A stretch of 64,000 nucleotides of DNA from Psychrobacter fulvigenes (GTDB taxonomy: Bacteria > Pseudomonadota > Gammaproteobacteria > Pseudomonadales > Moraxellaceae). Location of the stretch: contig NZ_CAJGZP010000001.1 of NCBI RefSeq assembly GCF_904846155.1, positions 310,001-374,000 on the forward strand, in the 5' to 3' direction. A program made the translations under genes and the position numbers. Positions 8,692 through 18,693 of this stretch are shown in pieces. The number at the start of each line of letters is the position of its first letter. Within the stretch, counting starts at the first letter, position 1. Under the pieces are notes generated by a model. It saw only the letters and a program-made list of their open reading frames with translations. It ran no database searches and was not told the origin of the DNA.

Positions 8692-9840
8692 TTATTGGCT
8701 AGTCTCGTCTACACAAATGATACCATGCAAGCAGTTTCTAGCTCGTACGCTATCCCATGGCGAAGATATTGCTAACGCTTGACCCAATTGATAATGAGTC
8801 ACTTGCCATGCGTTTATTTTTTGATCGTTTTCATCTTTGTCAGGCACAGGATATGACTGATGGCGCTCGTCATCTGACTGCTGCATAAATACCAAAAGCT
8901 TTTGTACATCTTGAGCCAGTTGACTGTCAGTACGTTCAGTCAGTTGCATCATCAAGCGTTCATCTGCTGGAATATAAAATTTGCGTAGATCATCATCAAA
9001 CCATTGAGTATTCTCTGAACCAAAAAAGAGTAGATAACGATAGGTATCAAACAAAGCCTTAGCATCATTGTAGAAGTTACTTTGTGGATAACGTTTCATA
9101 AAGTCTTCCCAGAAGACAGCACGTTCAACCAATTCTTCAAAAGAAAAGGCAATCGCCGCATCGAACCAAAATAACTCTTGGTTGTCTTGCGCCATACGCT
9201 GAATAAATTCACTTTGGTCATCTGGCAGATAAGGGGTAAATATATCAGCCATTGCCGATAGGTCGTGATGAAACTCAAAATCGTTTGCGCCCATGTATCT
9301 TATGCTAACGTCCGCATTACTTCTGATCAAACCAATAAGATATCGAGCACGAGGGCTGATCTTTCTTAATTGTGCTACAGCGATACTTTTACCTTGTTCC
9401 ACATTGCTCATAACGGTAAAAAAGTCTTCATCGTCTATAGAGCTATCAGACTGCAAAAACCGTGCATACATCGCTTGGTAGTTTACTAGCCACTGCAGTA
9501 CCTCAGCATTATCAGCCGCTGGTAAGCAAGCAGCTAGTTGGCGCTGCACCGCACGCAGGCTTTCGATTTTACTTGTATGGTCAACAGCGTTTATATTGTC
9601 ATCAAGCTTGCTACAAATGAGCTGCTCTCTTAATCTATCCGCAGATGAGTCTACTAAGGCAGTCGTAAGTTGCTTTGGAGTTTTGGCTTCTATCAAAGGC
9701 TGGGTGCTTGGAGGCGTTGCCGTTTGCGTAGAGGTTGAAGTGGCGTCCGATGGGTCAGTTTTATCCGCAGGAGGCTGGCAAGCAGTGATACCAAACAGTA
9801 GGCTTGCACCTATGATAAGTGCTATTTTGTTCTTTTGCAC
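8692..9840 (-). CDS. Hypothetical lipoprotein
   Basis: This 382 aa protein has a clear lipoprotein signal (hydrophobic helix, then the lipobox FGITAC with Cys at residue 21), followed by a Thr/Ser/Pro-rich linker (about residues 22-50) and a mostly helical region. Cysteines occur at LICSKLD, AACLPAA and near the C-terminus (CLHGIICVDE). I recognise no domain. It is probably anchored to the inner or outer membrane facing the periplasm. It is the first gene of a likely two-gene unit with the LOG-family gene. Confidence 0.6.
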   Translation of the reverse strand: MQKNKIALIIGASLLFGITACQPPADKTDPSDATSTSTQTATPPSTQPLIEAKTPKQLTTALVDSSADRLREQLICSKLDDNINAVDHTSKIESLRAVQRQLAACLPAADNAEVLQWLVNYQAMYARFLQSDSSIDDEDFFTVMSNVEQGKSIAVAQLRKISPRARYLIGLIRSNADVSIRYMGANDFEFHHDLSAMADIFTPYLPDDQSEFIQRMAQDNQELFWFDAAIAFSFEELVERAVFWEDFMKRYPQSNFYNDAKALFDTYRYLLFFGSENTQWFDDDLRKFYIPADERLMMQLTERTDSQLAQDVQKLLVFMQQSDDERHQSYPVPDKDENDQKINAWQVTHYQLGQALAISSPWDSVRARNCLHGIICVDETSQ

Positions 9841-10101
9841 AAATTATATCCTTTGAATAATTGGGGAACTTATATAATGTAAGAAATTCTACTACCTTCT
9901 TCATAGCTTTAGAACACCGCTCATATAATCATTTTTAAAAATAAACGGTCTTAAACGAGTGTTGTTGTTTGTAACGCCCGCTTGAATAATAGCGTATACC
10001 CCTTATAAAGGAAATCGAAAACAGCGCTTTAAGACATGCTGGTATAAGCATTATTAAATAACTTTATCATCCGTTTTATATAACAACAAACAAGGCTTTT
10101 T

Positions 10102-11211
10102 ATGGCACACGATAACTTATTTGAACCGCTCAAGATGGGTACTCAAACGCTAAAAAACCGCATCATTATGGCACCGTTGACACGTCTGCGTGCGATTGAG
10201 CCAGGTGATGTTCCAACGGCGCTGGCTAGTGAATATTATTCGCAGCGCGCGGGCGCAGGACTTGTCATAACTGAGGCAACGCAGGTTTCTTTTCAAGCTA
10301 AGGGCTATGCTGGCGCGCCAGGTATTCATACCCAAGATCAGACCACAGCATGGAAAGCCATCGTCGACAACGTCCATGCCAAGGGTGGCAAGATCGTCGC
10401 ACAGTTATGGCATACTGGCCTTGTTGCGCACAAAAGCCTACAGCCTGACAGTAAAGCCCCTATCTCTGCATCAGACGTCAAAGTCGGTGCTCGTACCTCT
10501 CTTCGCGATAGCGATGACCAAGCGATTCGTGTCGAAGCGACACCGCCGCGCCCAGCGACTATTGATGAGATTAAGCAAGTCGTTGCTGACTTCGCCCATG
10601 CGACCAAATGTGCGCAAGAGGCAGGTTTTGATGGTGTAGAGATTCATGGTGCTCACGGTTATCTGTTGCATCAGTTCTGGGTCGAGCAAACCAACAAGCG
10701 TGATGATGAATATGGCGGTAGCCGTGAGAATCGTGCGCGCTTGACGCTTGATATCATCGAGGCTTGTGTTGATGCTTGGGATGCGGATCATGTCGGTATT
10801 CGCGTGTCACCACAGGGTACTTTTAATGGTGTAGAAGCAGGCTACGATGAAGATGACAATATCTGGCTAATTGAGCAAATCAATAGCCATGGTCTGATGT
10901 ACCTGCATCTGTCAGAGCCTGATTGGGCAGGCGGTACACCATATAATGATGGCTTCCGTCAGCGTATCCGCGATGCTTTTGACAATATGATTATCGCCGC
11001 TGGCGGTTATACGATTGAAAAAGCGGAGAAAAATATCAAGGCAGGTTATATTGATGCCGTTGCCTTTGGTCGAGACTATATTGCCAACCCTGATTTGGCA
11101 GAACGTATCCGTCAAGGTGCACCTTTAAATGAGCAACATCCGCAAACCTTCTATGGCGGCGGTACGGAAGGCTATACCGATTATCCGTTTTTGGATGAGA
11201 AACAAGCTTAA
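10102..11211 (+). CDS. nemA: Old yellow enzyme-type alkene reductase
   Basis: This FMN-dependent, NAD(P)H-using reductase of activated alkenes, maleimides and nitro compounds acts in the cytoplasm. The 369 aa protein is a TIM barrel. FMN contacts are seen in IIMAPLTRLRA (21-31), QLWHTG (101-106), the substrate-binding motif IHGAHGYLLHQF (H182, H185, Y187), DEYGGSRENRARL (202-214), and the C-terminal phosphate site AAGGYT..FGRDYIANPDL. The N-terminus and length fit NemA/xenobiotic reductase better than YqjM. It is monocistronic with a strong terminator 42 bp downstream. Confidence 0.85.
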   Translation: MAHDNLFEPLKMGTQTLKNRIIMAPLTRLRAIEPGDVPTALASEYYSQRAGAGLVITEATQVSFQAKGYAGAPGIHTQDQTTAWKAIVDNVHAKGGKIVAQLWHTGLVAHKSLQPDSKAPISASDVKVGARTSLRDSDDQAIRVEATPPRPATIDEIKQVVADFAHATKCAQEAGFDGVEIHGAHGYLLHQFWVEQTNKRDDEYGGSRENRARLTLDIIEACVDAWDADHVGIRVSPQGTFNGVEAGYDEDDNIWLIEQINSHGLMYLHLSEPDWAGGTPYNDGFRQRIRDAFDNMIIAAGGYTIEKAEKNIKAGYIDAVAFGRDYIANPDLAERIRQGAPLNEQHPQTFYGGGTEGYTDYPFLDEKQA

Positions 11212-11253
11212 TATTACAGCAAAGTGATAAAGCTTTCGTTCCTAAATCAAGCG

Positions 11254-11287
11254 AAGCCCCGATAGCGTAATGCTGTCGGGGCTTTTT
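11254..11287 (+). terminator. Rho-independent terminator
   Basis: AAGCCCCGATAGC and GCTGTCGGGGCTT form a strong stem around a GTAAT loop and end in a T-run. It serves the alkene reductase gene. Confidence 0.8.
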
Positions 11288-11332
11288 ATTATATTTTAAT
11301 GATACAACCAAACGATATAATAAAATACTTCC

Positions 11333-12634
11333 TTAAACCACTTCACCGCAGACAAAGCCGCTGGCCCACGCCCATTGAAAGTTATAACCGCCAAGCCACC
11401 CTGTGACATCGAGCACTTCACCGATGAAATACAGCCCGTCTTGCAAGTTACTTTGCATGGTTTTTGAGGAGATATCGTTGGTTTTGACGCCGCCGCGTGT
11501 CACTTCTGCCGTGCGATAACCCTCAGTACCAGAGGGCTTTAGTTGCCAGCCATTGAGAGTAGCCCCAAGCTCTATTAGGCGCTCATCTTTAATATTGGCA
11601 AGTTCAGTATCTTTGATATCTTCCCAAAGATGGCTTTGTAATGCAGCAAGCAGCTTTTTGGGGAGAGCATTGTCAGTGCTTTCTGCCAGTACCGTTCGTA
11701 TTAACTGCTTGGGGTGCGATTTTTTGCGAGCGAGAAGCAGCTCCGTGACATCAGTTTCGGGCAATAAATCAATAGTGATGGTCTCGCCAGTGTGCCAGTA
11801 GTTAGATAGCTGCAGCATAGAAGGGCCTGATAAGCCGCGATGGGTAAACAGCAGTGGCAACTTGAATGAGATACGCTCATTACTAGCGATCACAGGTAAG
11901 CTGATACCAGCCAAGGCGCGAATGAGCTCGCCGGTTTTATCGGTAAAGGTAAAGGGCACTAGACTGGCATCGGTTGCGATAAGTGTATGTCCAAATTGCT
12001 GCGCCAACTCATAGCCAAACCCGCTTGCGCCCAGTGTTGGAATGGACAAACCACCTGTCGCCACCACTAATGATTCACAGCGATAGCTGGCTTGCGAAGG
12101 TTTGGCGGCATTGGCTTCGGTTGCAGTGAGAGCAGCTTGTTTGTCTTTTTTGCTGAGTTTTTTCGAGGTTAGTAATTGAAAACGCGCGTTATGCTTATCA
12201 GCAGTGGCCTCAATAGTCTCAACTTTGTCAATCTGGGTGTTGATTCGGACTTGCACACCGACCGCTGCACATTCATCTAGCAGCATGGTTACAATATCTT
12301 TTGCTGAATCATCACAAAACAGCTGGCCATTATCTCGCTCATGATAAGCAATGTTATGCTGTTCGACCATGGCGATGAACTCCCAACTGGGGTAACGGCT
12401 TAACGCTGATTTAAAAAAATGCGAATTGCTGCTGATAAAATGCTCAGGCTCGACGAAATAGTTGGTAAAGTTACAGCGGCCACCCCCTGACATCAGGATT
12501 TTTTTGCCTACCTTATTGGCATGATCTAACACCAATACACGGCGACCACGACGCCCAGCGGTCAGCGCACAGTATAGCCCAGAGGCTCCCGCGCCGATAA
12601 TGATGACATCATAATATGTAGGGGAATTATTCAT
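11333..12634 (-). CDS. HI0933/YhiN-family flavoprotein
   Basis: This 433 aa protein starts with a dinucleotide-binding motif (VIIIGAGASGLYCALTAGRR, about residues 10-29), continues with KILMSGGGRCNFTN (about 45-58) and VATGGLSIPTLGASGFGY, and ends in IGEVLDVTGWLGGYNFQWAW. These are the hallmarks of the HI0933-like NAD(P)/FAD oxidoreductases. The physiological reaction of this family is not established. The insert around residues 160-180 is Lys/Ala-rich (SKKLSKKDKQAALTATEANA) and longer than usual. It is monocistronic and convergent with the alkene reductase. Confidence 0.85.
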   Translation of the reverse strand: MNNSPTYYDVIIIGAGASGLYCALTAGRRGRRVLVLDHANKVGKKILMSGGGRCNFTNYFVEPEHFISSNSHFFKSALSRYPSWEFIAMVEQHNIAYHERDNGQLFCDDSAKDIVTMLLDECAAVGVQVRINTQIDKVETIEATADKHNARFQLLTSKKLSKKDKQAALTATEANAAKPSQASYRCESLVVATGGLSIPTLGASGFGYELAQQFGHTLIATDASLVPFTFTDKTGELIRALAGISLPVIASNERISFKLPLLFTHRGLSGPSMLQLSNYWHTGETITIDLLPETDVTELLLARKKSHPKQLIRTVLAESTDNALPKKLLAALQSHLWEDIKDTELANIKDERLIELGATLNGWQLKPSGTEGYRTAEVTRGGVKTNDISSKTMQSNLQDGLYFIGEVLDVTGWLGGYNFQWAWASGFVCGEVV

Positions 12635-12679
12635 TGTGGTTAGAATCCATAGAGGGTGGTCGATAAAGTATAAATACTA

Positions 12680-12849
12680 GGGCATGTCCTCAATTCAATC
12701 GAAGGATACCTAAATGGGCTAAAAATGGCTAAATCTTGCCAAACAGCTTTAAATAGCTAGGTAATATCCCGATATTATCTGCGCTCTTTTCCTTGTTTGA
12801 CGGCAGTTTATCTCATTTTTATCTCCATTTTTAAAATGAGGACACGCCC
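12680..12849. mobile_element. MITE-like element, type B (170 bp)
   Basis: The ends GGGCATGTCCTCA and TGAGGACACGCCC are terminal inverted repeats matching at 12 of 13 positions. The element is flanked on both sides by TA within CTAG, as expected for a TA target duplication. It encodes no protein. It looks like a non-autonomous derivative of a TA-targeting transposon or IS. Confidence 0.6.
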
Positions 12850-12984
12850 TAGTGTAAAAAATCTATCACTAGAGGGGCTATTGTCCATATTTAACAGGCA
12901 GTTACAAGGATTAAATATCAGACGACTGTTGGTTAAGGATGAGGGCTTTAACGCAAAAAGTGCTATGTCTACAAATGTACATTA

Positions 12985-13248
12985 AGGTCTGTTGAACATT
13001 CAAATATTAGGGCTGCTGATCGCTAAAATTGTACCAAACTAGGCGTAAACCGACGATAATGTCTAGACCTTAGCTAGGTTTACAACACCGTTTGGGGTGA
13101 TTTTAGCATCAGCCCTTCGGGGCGGGGCTATTTTTTGCCAATACATGGCGAAATTGTCTACCCTAGAATGACTAGGCTGCGAAAATTTCACTGCGTATTG
13201 TCTAAAAATAGACGCCGCCAGTACCACATTTGAATGTTCAACAGACCC
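12985..13248. mobile_element. MITE-like element, type A, copy 1
   Basis: The element is 264 bp with a perfect 20 bp terminal inverted repeat (starting GGTCTGTTGAACATTC at 12986 and ending with its complement at 13247), flanked by TA on both sides. Inside, GCTGATCGCTAAAAT and ATTTTAGCATCAGC form a second inverted pair. A diverged copy lies at 29665-29930 and shares terminal and internal blocks. It has no coding capacity. Confidence 0.75.
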
Positions 13249-13503
13249 TAAAATTGTTGTGATTGGTATTTGATGTCTTGCATCAAACATTCATATTTGT
13301 CAAACTGGAGTCGAGAGATTATCAATCATGGAAGATGGTGCTAGATAGTATTAATCATCTGAGGCTGTTGCCTTATCGTTCATGATGATAATTGCTTGAT
13401 GGTGGCTTTGCATTGGTTAAAGTTCCAAAAAAGTTTGGTAGTTGATATAGAAAAACAGCAAATACGCTTGTGCAGAAAGTAATAATTAAAAAAGGAATTT
13501 ATA

Positions 13504-15462
13504 ATGACGCAACCCTCATTTCCCATTTCGGCTGAGTTTGTCGCTGCCGCCAATACCACTTCTGCACAGTACATCGAAGATTATCAAAGATCCATCGCAT
13601 CACCTGAAGCCAATGAGGCTTTTTGGGCTGAGCGTGCCGAGCTTATCGACTGGATAAAAAAGCCAACCAAAATCAGCAATGTGAACTATGATTTGGACGA
13701 TTTTCATATCAAGTGGTTTGAAGATGGAGAGCTGAATATATCCGTCAACTGTATAGATCGCCACTTAAAAACCAACCCTTATAAGCCAGCCATTATCTGG
13801 GAAGGTGACCACCCATCCCTGCACAAAATTATCTCTTATAAAGAGCTACATGCTGAGGTTTGCCGACTTGGTAATGCCATGCGTAAGCTTGGAATCAGTA
13901 AGGGCGATCGGGTCACGCTATATATGCCGATGGTACCTGAGGCCATGATCGCCATGTTGGCCTGCGCGCGTATTGGCGCCGTACATTCAGTGGTGTTTGC
14001 TGGTTTTTCGGCTGAGAGCTTGGGCAGCCGTATCATCGATAGTCAATCCAAGCTTGTCATCACTGCTGATGAAGGTCTGCGTGGAAATAAGCATACACGG
14101 CTCAAAGCCAATGTCGATCGTGCCTTAGAGATGGACGGCACTCAATGCGTTGAAAAAGTCATCGTGGTACATCGTACGGGCAATTCAATTCCGATGAGTG
14201 GTCGCCGCGACGTTTGGTATCATTCTTTGGTCGCTGGCGAGTCGGCAGAGTGTGAGCCTGAGGTCATGAATAGCGAGGATCCGCTGTTTTTATTGTATAC
14301 CTCTGGCTCAACAGGCAAACCCAAAGGCGTCCTGCACACCACGGGCGGGTATATCACTTATGCGCTCTCAACCTTCCGTGATGCATTTGATATAAAGGAA
14401 GAGGATGTCTACTGGTGTACGGCTGATGTTGGCTGGATCACTGGTCATACCTATTCTACCTATGCGCCACTAGCCAATGGCACCACGACTCTAATGTTCG
14501 AAGGCGCACCAGACTATCCAACGTGGGCACGGGTTGGGCATATCATCGATAAGAATAAAGTCAGTGTGTTATATACCGCACCGACGGCTATCCGCTCGAT
14601 GATGAAAGAGGGCGATGCCTTCGTCCGTGAGTCTGATCGCTCAAGCCTGCGTCTGCTTGCTACCGTTGGCGAGCCTATCAACCCTGAAGCTTGGGACTGG
14701 TACTATGATGTCGTTGGCGGTGGTAAATGCCCCATAGTAGATACGTGGTGGCAGACAGAAACGGGCGGTATAATGATCGCGCCCATACCAGGGACAGTCG
14801 CACTCAAACCCAGCTGCGCGATGAATCCTTTGTACGGCATCATGCCCGAAGTCGTTGACAGCGATGGAGAAGTGCTAGAAGGTCTGGCTGAGGGGAACTT
14901 GGTCATTCGTGGCAGTTGGCCGGGGCAGATGCGTACTATTTATAATGATCATCAGCGCTTTTTGCAAACTTACTTCACTGAATATCCTGGCTATTACTTT
15001 ACGGGAGATGGCGCACAGCGTGATGAGGATGGTCACTACTGGATCACAGGACGGGTGGATGATGTGCTCAATGTTGCAGGCCACCGTTTGGGTACTGCAG
15101 AAGTTGAGAGCGCAATAGATTCTCATCCTGCTACCGTTGAGGCGGCGGTGGTCGGTATGCCACACGAGATTCGCGGTGTGGGTATTGCTGCTTTTGTTAT
15201 TCTCAAATCGGGAGAAGTTGCAAACAAGCATCTAAAATCTGAGCTAAATCGTCATGTACGTGCAGAGATTGGCCCGATTGCCAATTTAGACGCTATCTAT
15301 ATCGTTGATGGCTTACCAAAAACCCGTTCAGGTAAGATCATGCGCCGTATCTTACGCAGTATTGCAGCAGGGCAGTATGTTGGCCTTGGTGATTTATCGA
15401 CCCTTGCAGACAGCTCGGTCATCAATAAGATAATTGAGGTGGTCAAAGCAGAACATCAATAA
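13504..15462 (+). CDS. acs: Acetyl-CoA synthetase
   Basis: This enzyme converts acetate, ATP and CoA to acetyl-CoA via acetyl-AMP in the cytoplasm. The 652 aa length is that of bacterial Acs. The N-terminal ACAS_N region has [18 protein letters not shown]. The P-loop-like motif [12 protein letters not shown] starts near residue 264, WWQTETGG near 417, [14 protein letters not shown] near 518, and the acetylatable lysine lies in [12 protein letters not shown] near 610. It is monocistronic, with a terminator 42 bp downstream. Together with ackA-pta in this window it gives both the high- and low-affinity acetate routes. Confidence 0.95.
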   Translation: MTQPSFPISAEFVAAANTTSAQYIEDYQRSIASPEANEAFWAERAELIDWIKKPTKISNVNYDLDDFHIKWFEDGELNISVNCIDRHLKTNPYKPAIIWEGDHPSLHKIISYKELHAEVCRLGNAMRKLGISKGDRVTLYMPMVPEAMIAMLACARIGAVHSVVFAGFSAESLGSRIIDSQSKLVITADEGLRGNKHTRLKANVDRALEMDGTQCVEKVIVVHRTGNSIPMSGRRDVWYHSLVAGESAECEPEVMNSEDPLFLLYTSGSTGKPKGVLHTTGGYITYALSTFRDAFDIKEEDVYWCTADVGWITGHTYSTYAPLANGTTTLMFEGAPDYPTWARVGHIIDKNKVSVLYTAPTAIRSMMKEGDAFVRESDRSSLRLLATVGEPINPEAWDWYYDVVGGGKCPIVDTWWQTETGGIMIAPIPGTVALKPSCAMNPLYGIMPEVVDSDGEVLEGLAEGNLVIRGSWPGQMRTIYNDHQRFLQTYFTEYPGYYFTGDGAQRDEDGHYWITGRVDDVLNVAGHRLGTAEVESAIDSHPATVEAAVVGMPHEIRGVGIAAFVILKSGEVANKHLKSELNRHVRAEIGPIANLDAIYIVDGLPKTRSGKIMRRILRSIAAGQYVGLGDLSTLADSSVINKIIEVVKAEHQ

Positions 15463-15503
15463 GTTGTACGGTTGATAGCCCATAGCTACTTATACACTGT
15501 CAC

Positions 15504-15538
15504 AAAAGTCATGCTGTTTTTAATAGCATGACTTTTTA
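15504..15538 (+). terminator. Rho-independent terminator after acs
   Basis: AAAAGTCATGCT and AGCATGACTTTT form a perfect stem around an AT loop, flanked by A- and T-runs; it may work in both directions. Confidence 0.75.
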
Positions 15539-15659
15539 TTATGGTGATATTCAACAATAATAAAAGCGATACTTTGTGCTTTATGTTTTTCCTTAACACG
15601 TCGCTTAATAAGCGCTCCTGCTCATTATCACTAACTCTTTTATAAGGTCTATTGTTACT

Positions 15660-16817
15660 ATGACAGATCACTCTTTGCACACTGCCGATGCACAATCACC
15701 ACAGATCGCTATTATCGGCGCTGGTTTGACAGGGCTGTTTACCGCGACCTTATTAGAGCGCGCTTTTAGACAAGCCAATGACAGAGCTCTCGTACCACAA
15801 ATAACTGTCTTTGAAAAATCAGCGGGTGTTGGTCGTTTGGCAACACGTTATCGTAGCGATAGCGTGACTAAACAAAACTGGCAATGGGCATTTGGAGCGC
15901 AGTTTTTTACGGCAAAGACTTCCAGCTTTCAGCAGTTTATTGCACCTTGGCTTGAGTCAAAGCTCATTCAGCCGTGGTGTGCGCAAGTGGTTGATTTAAA
16001 TCCAGCGAGCGTTAGTGGTCAATCCCTCGATATTCAGCAAAAGGAGCAGTGGGACACGGCGCAGGCGCGTTATATCAGTACACCAAAAATGACCAGTTGG
16101 GGGCGAGCATTGGCCGATGAGCTAGCGCATACGACCATCAACTTTAAAACCCGTGTCGCACCGCTGGCTCACGACACACAAAATCAAGTTGATAACAAAA
16201 CCGAGCTATTCGATGAAACGGGAGACAGTCTGGGCTACTTTGATTGGGTAATTTGTACGGCGCCAAATGCTCAAGCCGTAGAACTAATGGCAAATAGCGG
16301 CTTTACTAAACAAGCAAAAATAATCGAGCCCCAAATGCAGGCTTGTTACACACTGATGTTAGGTTGGGATAACGTGCAGCCATTACCTGAGGCGTTAAAC
16401 AAACAAGGGAAACCAGCATGGGATGTGGCTTATGTGCATGATTCAATAATTGACAGAATATTCATTGAACAGCAAAAGCATGCCCATGATGAGCTGCTGC
16501 CCAGTGTCACGATACATGCACGTAATGATTGGTCAGAGCAGCAAGTCGATGAGGATATCGAAACCGTCAAAGCGCAATTATTACAGGCAGCTCAAAAGGC
16601 TTTAAATTGGAATGAGGACAGCGCACCCAGTCAAGTAGACTGTCATCGTTGGCGTTATGCAGCGACGATCATTGGGACTGATAAAGAAGCATTAGGTATC
16701 TTGCTTGATCAGCAGCAGCAGTGGATTGTCAGTGGTGATTGGTGCGGGCAAGGTAATATCGAGAGCTGCTATCAGATGGCACAACAAACGGTAGAAATGG
16801 TCTGTCAAACAACTTAA
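15660..16817 (+). CDS. Renalase-like FAD-dependent oxidoreductase
   Basis: This 385 aa protein has a dinucleotide-binding motif (IAIIGAGLTGLFTATLLERA, about residues 17-36), VFEKSAGVGRLATRY for the FAD ribose, and FGAQFFTAKT as in the COG3380/renalase group. The C-terminus has QQWIVSGDWCGQGNIESCY, the second FAD-binding stretch. Bacterial renalases oxidise isomeric dihydronicotinamides; that activity is a family-based guess. It has its own spacer and no obvious operon partner; the MgtC gene follows after 92 bp. Confidence 0.75.
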   Translation: MTDHSLHTADAQSPQIAIIGAGLTGLFTATLLERAFRQANDRALVPQITVFEKSAGVGRLATRYRSDSVTKQNWQWAFGAQFFTAKTSSFQQFIAPWLESKLIQPWCAQVVDLNPASVSGQSLDIQQKEQWDTAQARYISTPKMTSWGRALADELAHTTINFKTRVAPLAHDTQNQVDNKTELFDETGDSLGYFDWVICTAPNAQAVELMANSGFTKQAKIIEPQMQACYTLMLGWDNVQPLPEALNKQGKPAWDVAYVHDSIIDRIFIEQQKHAHDELLPSVTIHARNDWSEQQVDEDIETVKAQLLQAAQKALNWNEDSAPSQVDCHRWRYAATIIGTDKEALGILLDQQQQWIVSGDWCGQGNIESCYQMAQQTVEMVCQTT

Positions 16818-16909
16818 CTATAAGGGCGACTGTAGTAAGTTATAAAAAGATTTAGCTAATCTGCGCTTAGTATTTAAAAGCGTTTACGGCAATAAAAAGG
16901 AGATAAACG

Positions 16910-17338
16910 ATGTTTGGATTTGATATAGATTTAGACCTCATGCAATATCACTTTTTTCAGTTGGGCATTGCGTTTATCCTCTCCCTGCCGATCGCTCTAA
17001 ACCGTGAGATGAAGGACAACGGCGCAGGTCTTAGGACATTTCCGCTGGTGACGATTGCTTCTTGTGCCTTTATGTTGGTCGGTAGGGATATTTATGAGTC
17101 TGCAGGTGAAGCGAGGATTATGTATGCCATCATCACGGGTATGGGCTTTATCGGTGGGGGTGCTATCTTCAAAAATGAAATGGGTTCTAAGGGTACGGCA
17201 ACAGCAGCAAGCTTGTGGAATACAGGCGCAATTGGCATTTCGGTGGCATACGGTCGTTATGAGATTGCCATTATACTGTCTGCTGTCGGCTTTTTAATCC
17301 TGCAGTTTTCAGAGCCCTTTAAGGTGAAAAGAGATTAG
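16910..17338 (+). CDS. MgtC/SapB-family membrane protein
   Basis: This 142 aa inner-membrane protein has four or five hydrophobic helices. MgtC signatures are visible as LPIALNREMKDNGAGLRTFPLV (about 23-44, shown in part), TGMGFIGGGAIFK (about 75-87) and TAASLWNTGAIG (about 95-106). It lacks the C-terminal ACT-like domain of Salmonella MgtC, so it is the short YhiD-like form. Members affect magnesium homeostasis, membrane potential or acid survival. A GGAG ribosome site (aaaaaggagataaacg) precedes the start. Confidence 0.8.
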   Translation: MFGFDIDLDLMQYHFFQLGIAFILSLPIALNREMKDNGAGLRTFPLVTIASCAFMLVGRDIYESAGEARIMYAIITGMGFIGGGAIFKNEMGSKGTATAASLWNTGAIGISVAYGRYEIAIILSAVGFLILQFSEPFKVKRD

Positions 17339-17887
17339 GTAATAGCGGTATCGAAATTTAAAAGACAAAAAAAGACCCACAGAGGAGGAAACTGTGGGCT
17401 GAGGAAAACTGGCTATGTAGCAAAACTACAAGAGCAGTAAGTGATAATTATTATTGTTAGCTTTTTTGGTACTGTTCACTATAAATAAGGGTGTTTTTTG
17501 ATAATTCAATAGCGATATACACCTACTTACAAATCTAAGTGTACAACTGTGTCCTTACTCTGATCATCATAGCTGAAATGCGGTACCTTAAGCCAGCTTA
17601 ATTACATGACCTTACGTTTCAGTCAATTTGACTACATCTTTTTATAGGTATCAGGTTTTGAGATATTTTTTAACTTTTACCTTATTTCTGCCTAATCCTT
17701 GCTACGTATGGCTTGTATCTGAAATATTAGATATAAATATCAATGATAGAAGTGTGGTTTTAAAGGTACTGATATCTATATACCTAGATTCCAATTCGCG
17801 ACGATAGCAAAAGAGATGGCATGACTGTATGCCCGAAAAATGCTAAGCTAGCACTCATCCTTACGTCTACATACAACTGGGTTTGCC
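17339..17887. other. 549 bp spacer, no protein gene
   Basis: AT-rich, with stops in all frames. It contains a minus-strand terminator-like hairpin at 17367-17400 that has no upstream minus-strand gene, so a small RNA is possible. Otherwise I see only a likely pgsA promoter region near 17780-17880, without a clear pair of boxes. Confidence 0.4.
17367..17400 (-). terminator. Orphan minus-strand terminator
   Basis: Read on the minus strand, AGCCCACAG pairs with CTGTGGGT around a CT-rich loop and is followed directly by seven T. No minus-strand reading frame lies upstream of it for 1.3 kb, which suggests the 3' end of an unannotated RNA. Confidence 0.55.
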
Positions 17888-18568
17888 ATGACCGAGAGCA
17901 CACAGCTGCATACGCCACAGCCGTCACAACCGCAAAACGAAAAAAGCATTTTTAATTTGCCCAACAACCTTACGATTGCGCGTATTTTGATGATTCCGCT
18001 ATTCGTCGCAATCGCTTATTGGCCACCAGCAATGGGTATTGGCTTACCTGCGATTTCAGATAACGTCATCGCTCGGGTAGGGATGAGTGAATTTAGCGAT
18101 AGCCTATTACGCCATTTGTTATTGACAGGCGTCTTTATCATCGCTGCCATTACTGATTGGCTCGATGGTTACTTCGCCCGTAAGCTCAATGTAGTCTCAG
18201 CTTTTGGTCGCTTTTTAGATCCCGTTGCTGATAAGCTGATGGTTGCAGTAGCACTGATTATCTTGGTGCAGTGGCATCCCAATATTATTATGGCGATTGC
18301 TGCGATTGTAATTATCTCGCGTGAGATTGCGGTATCCGCATTACGTGAATGGATGGCAGAGCTTGGTAAAAGTACCAGTGTCGCAGTGTCGTATGTTGGC
18401 AAGCTGAAAACCACCTTTCAGATGGTTGCTATCACGGTGCTTTTATTAAACTGGGAGTCGCTTGAAACCATTGGTTATGTGTTAATGGTTGCGGCCGTTG
18501 TTTTGACCCTATGGTCGATGATGATTTACCTAAGAGCGGCTTGGCCATACCTAAAACAAAGTGGTTAA
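17888..18568 (+). CDS. pgsA: Phosphatidylglycerophosphate synthase
   Basis: This membrane enzyme transfers phosphatidyl from CDP-diacylglycerol to glycerol 3-phosphate, the first committed step to phosphatidylglycerol. In the 226 aa protein the CDP-alcohol phosphotransferase motif is complete: D90-x2-D93-G94-x2-A97-R98-x8-G107-x3-D111-x3-D115. NNLTIARILMIPLFV at residues 26-40 is the usual PgsA N-terminus. A hydrophilic ~20 aa extension precedes it. About 30 residues (50-78) between the first helices are longer than in E. coli. A strong terminator follows. Confidence 0.9.
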   Translation: MTESTQLHTPQPSQPQNEKSIFNLPNNLTIARILMIPLFVAIAYWPPAMGIGLPAISDNVIARVGMSEFSDSLLRHLLLTGVFIIAAITDWLDGYFARKLNVVSAFGRFLDPVADKLMVAVALIILVQWHPNIIMAIAAIVIISREIAVSALREWMAELGKSTSVAVSYVGKLKTTFQMVAITVLLLNWESLETIGYVLMVAAVVLTLWSMMIYLRAAWPYLKQSG

Positions 18569-18607
18569 GCGCACAGTACTGATATTAAAATAGTAAAATC
18601 TAAATAC

Positions 18608-18643
18608 AAAAAACGCCAGTCGCATGAGCCACTGGCGTTTTTT
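18608..18643 (+). terminator. Rho-independent terminator after pgsA
   Basis: AAAAAACGCCAGT and ACTGGCGTTTTTT form the stem around a 10 nt loop. The flanking A- and T-runs make it usable for the converging minus-strand gene as well. Confidence 0.8.
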
Positions 18644-18693
18644 ATTATCTAGGTAAAAGTGTTGTCTAAGTAAAAGTGTTGTTCTTATATTGA

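Larger units (their letters stand above)
12635..13503. other. Long spacer with two MITE-like elements
   Basis: This 869 bp gap upstream of acs has no credible gene. It holds the two elements listed separately (12680-12849 and 12985-13248), and the last 250 bp are an AT-rich acs leader ending in AAAAAAGGAATTTATA before the start codon. A 62-codon frame at 12797-12985 runs through one element end and is not believed. Confidence 0.6.

Noticed and set aside
12797..12985. 62-codon plus-strand open frame
   Set aside because: Runs through a MITE-like end and ends at the next element; no family resemblance.
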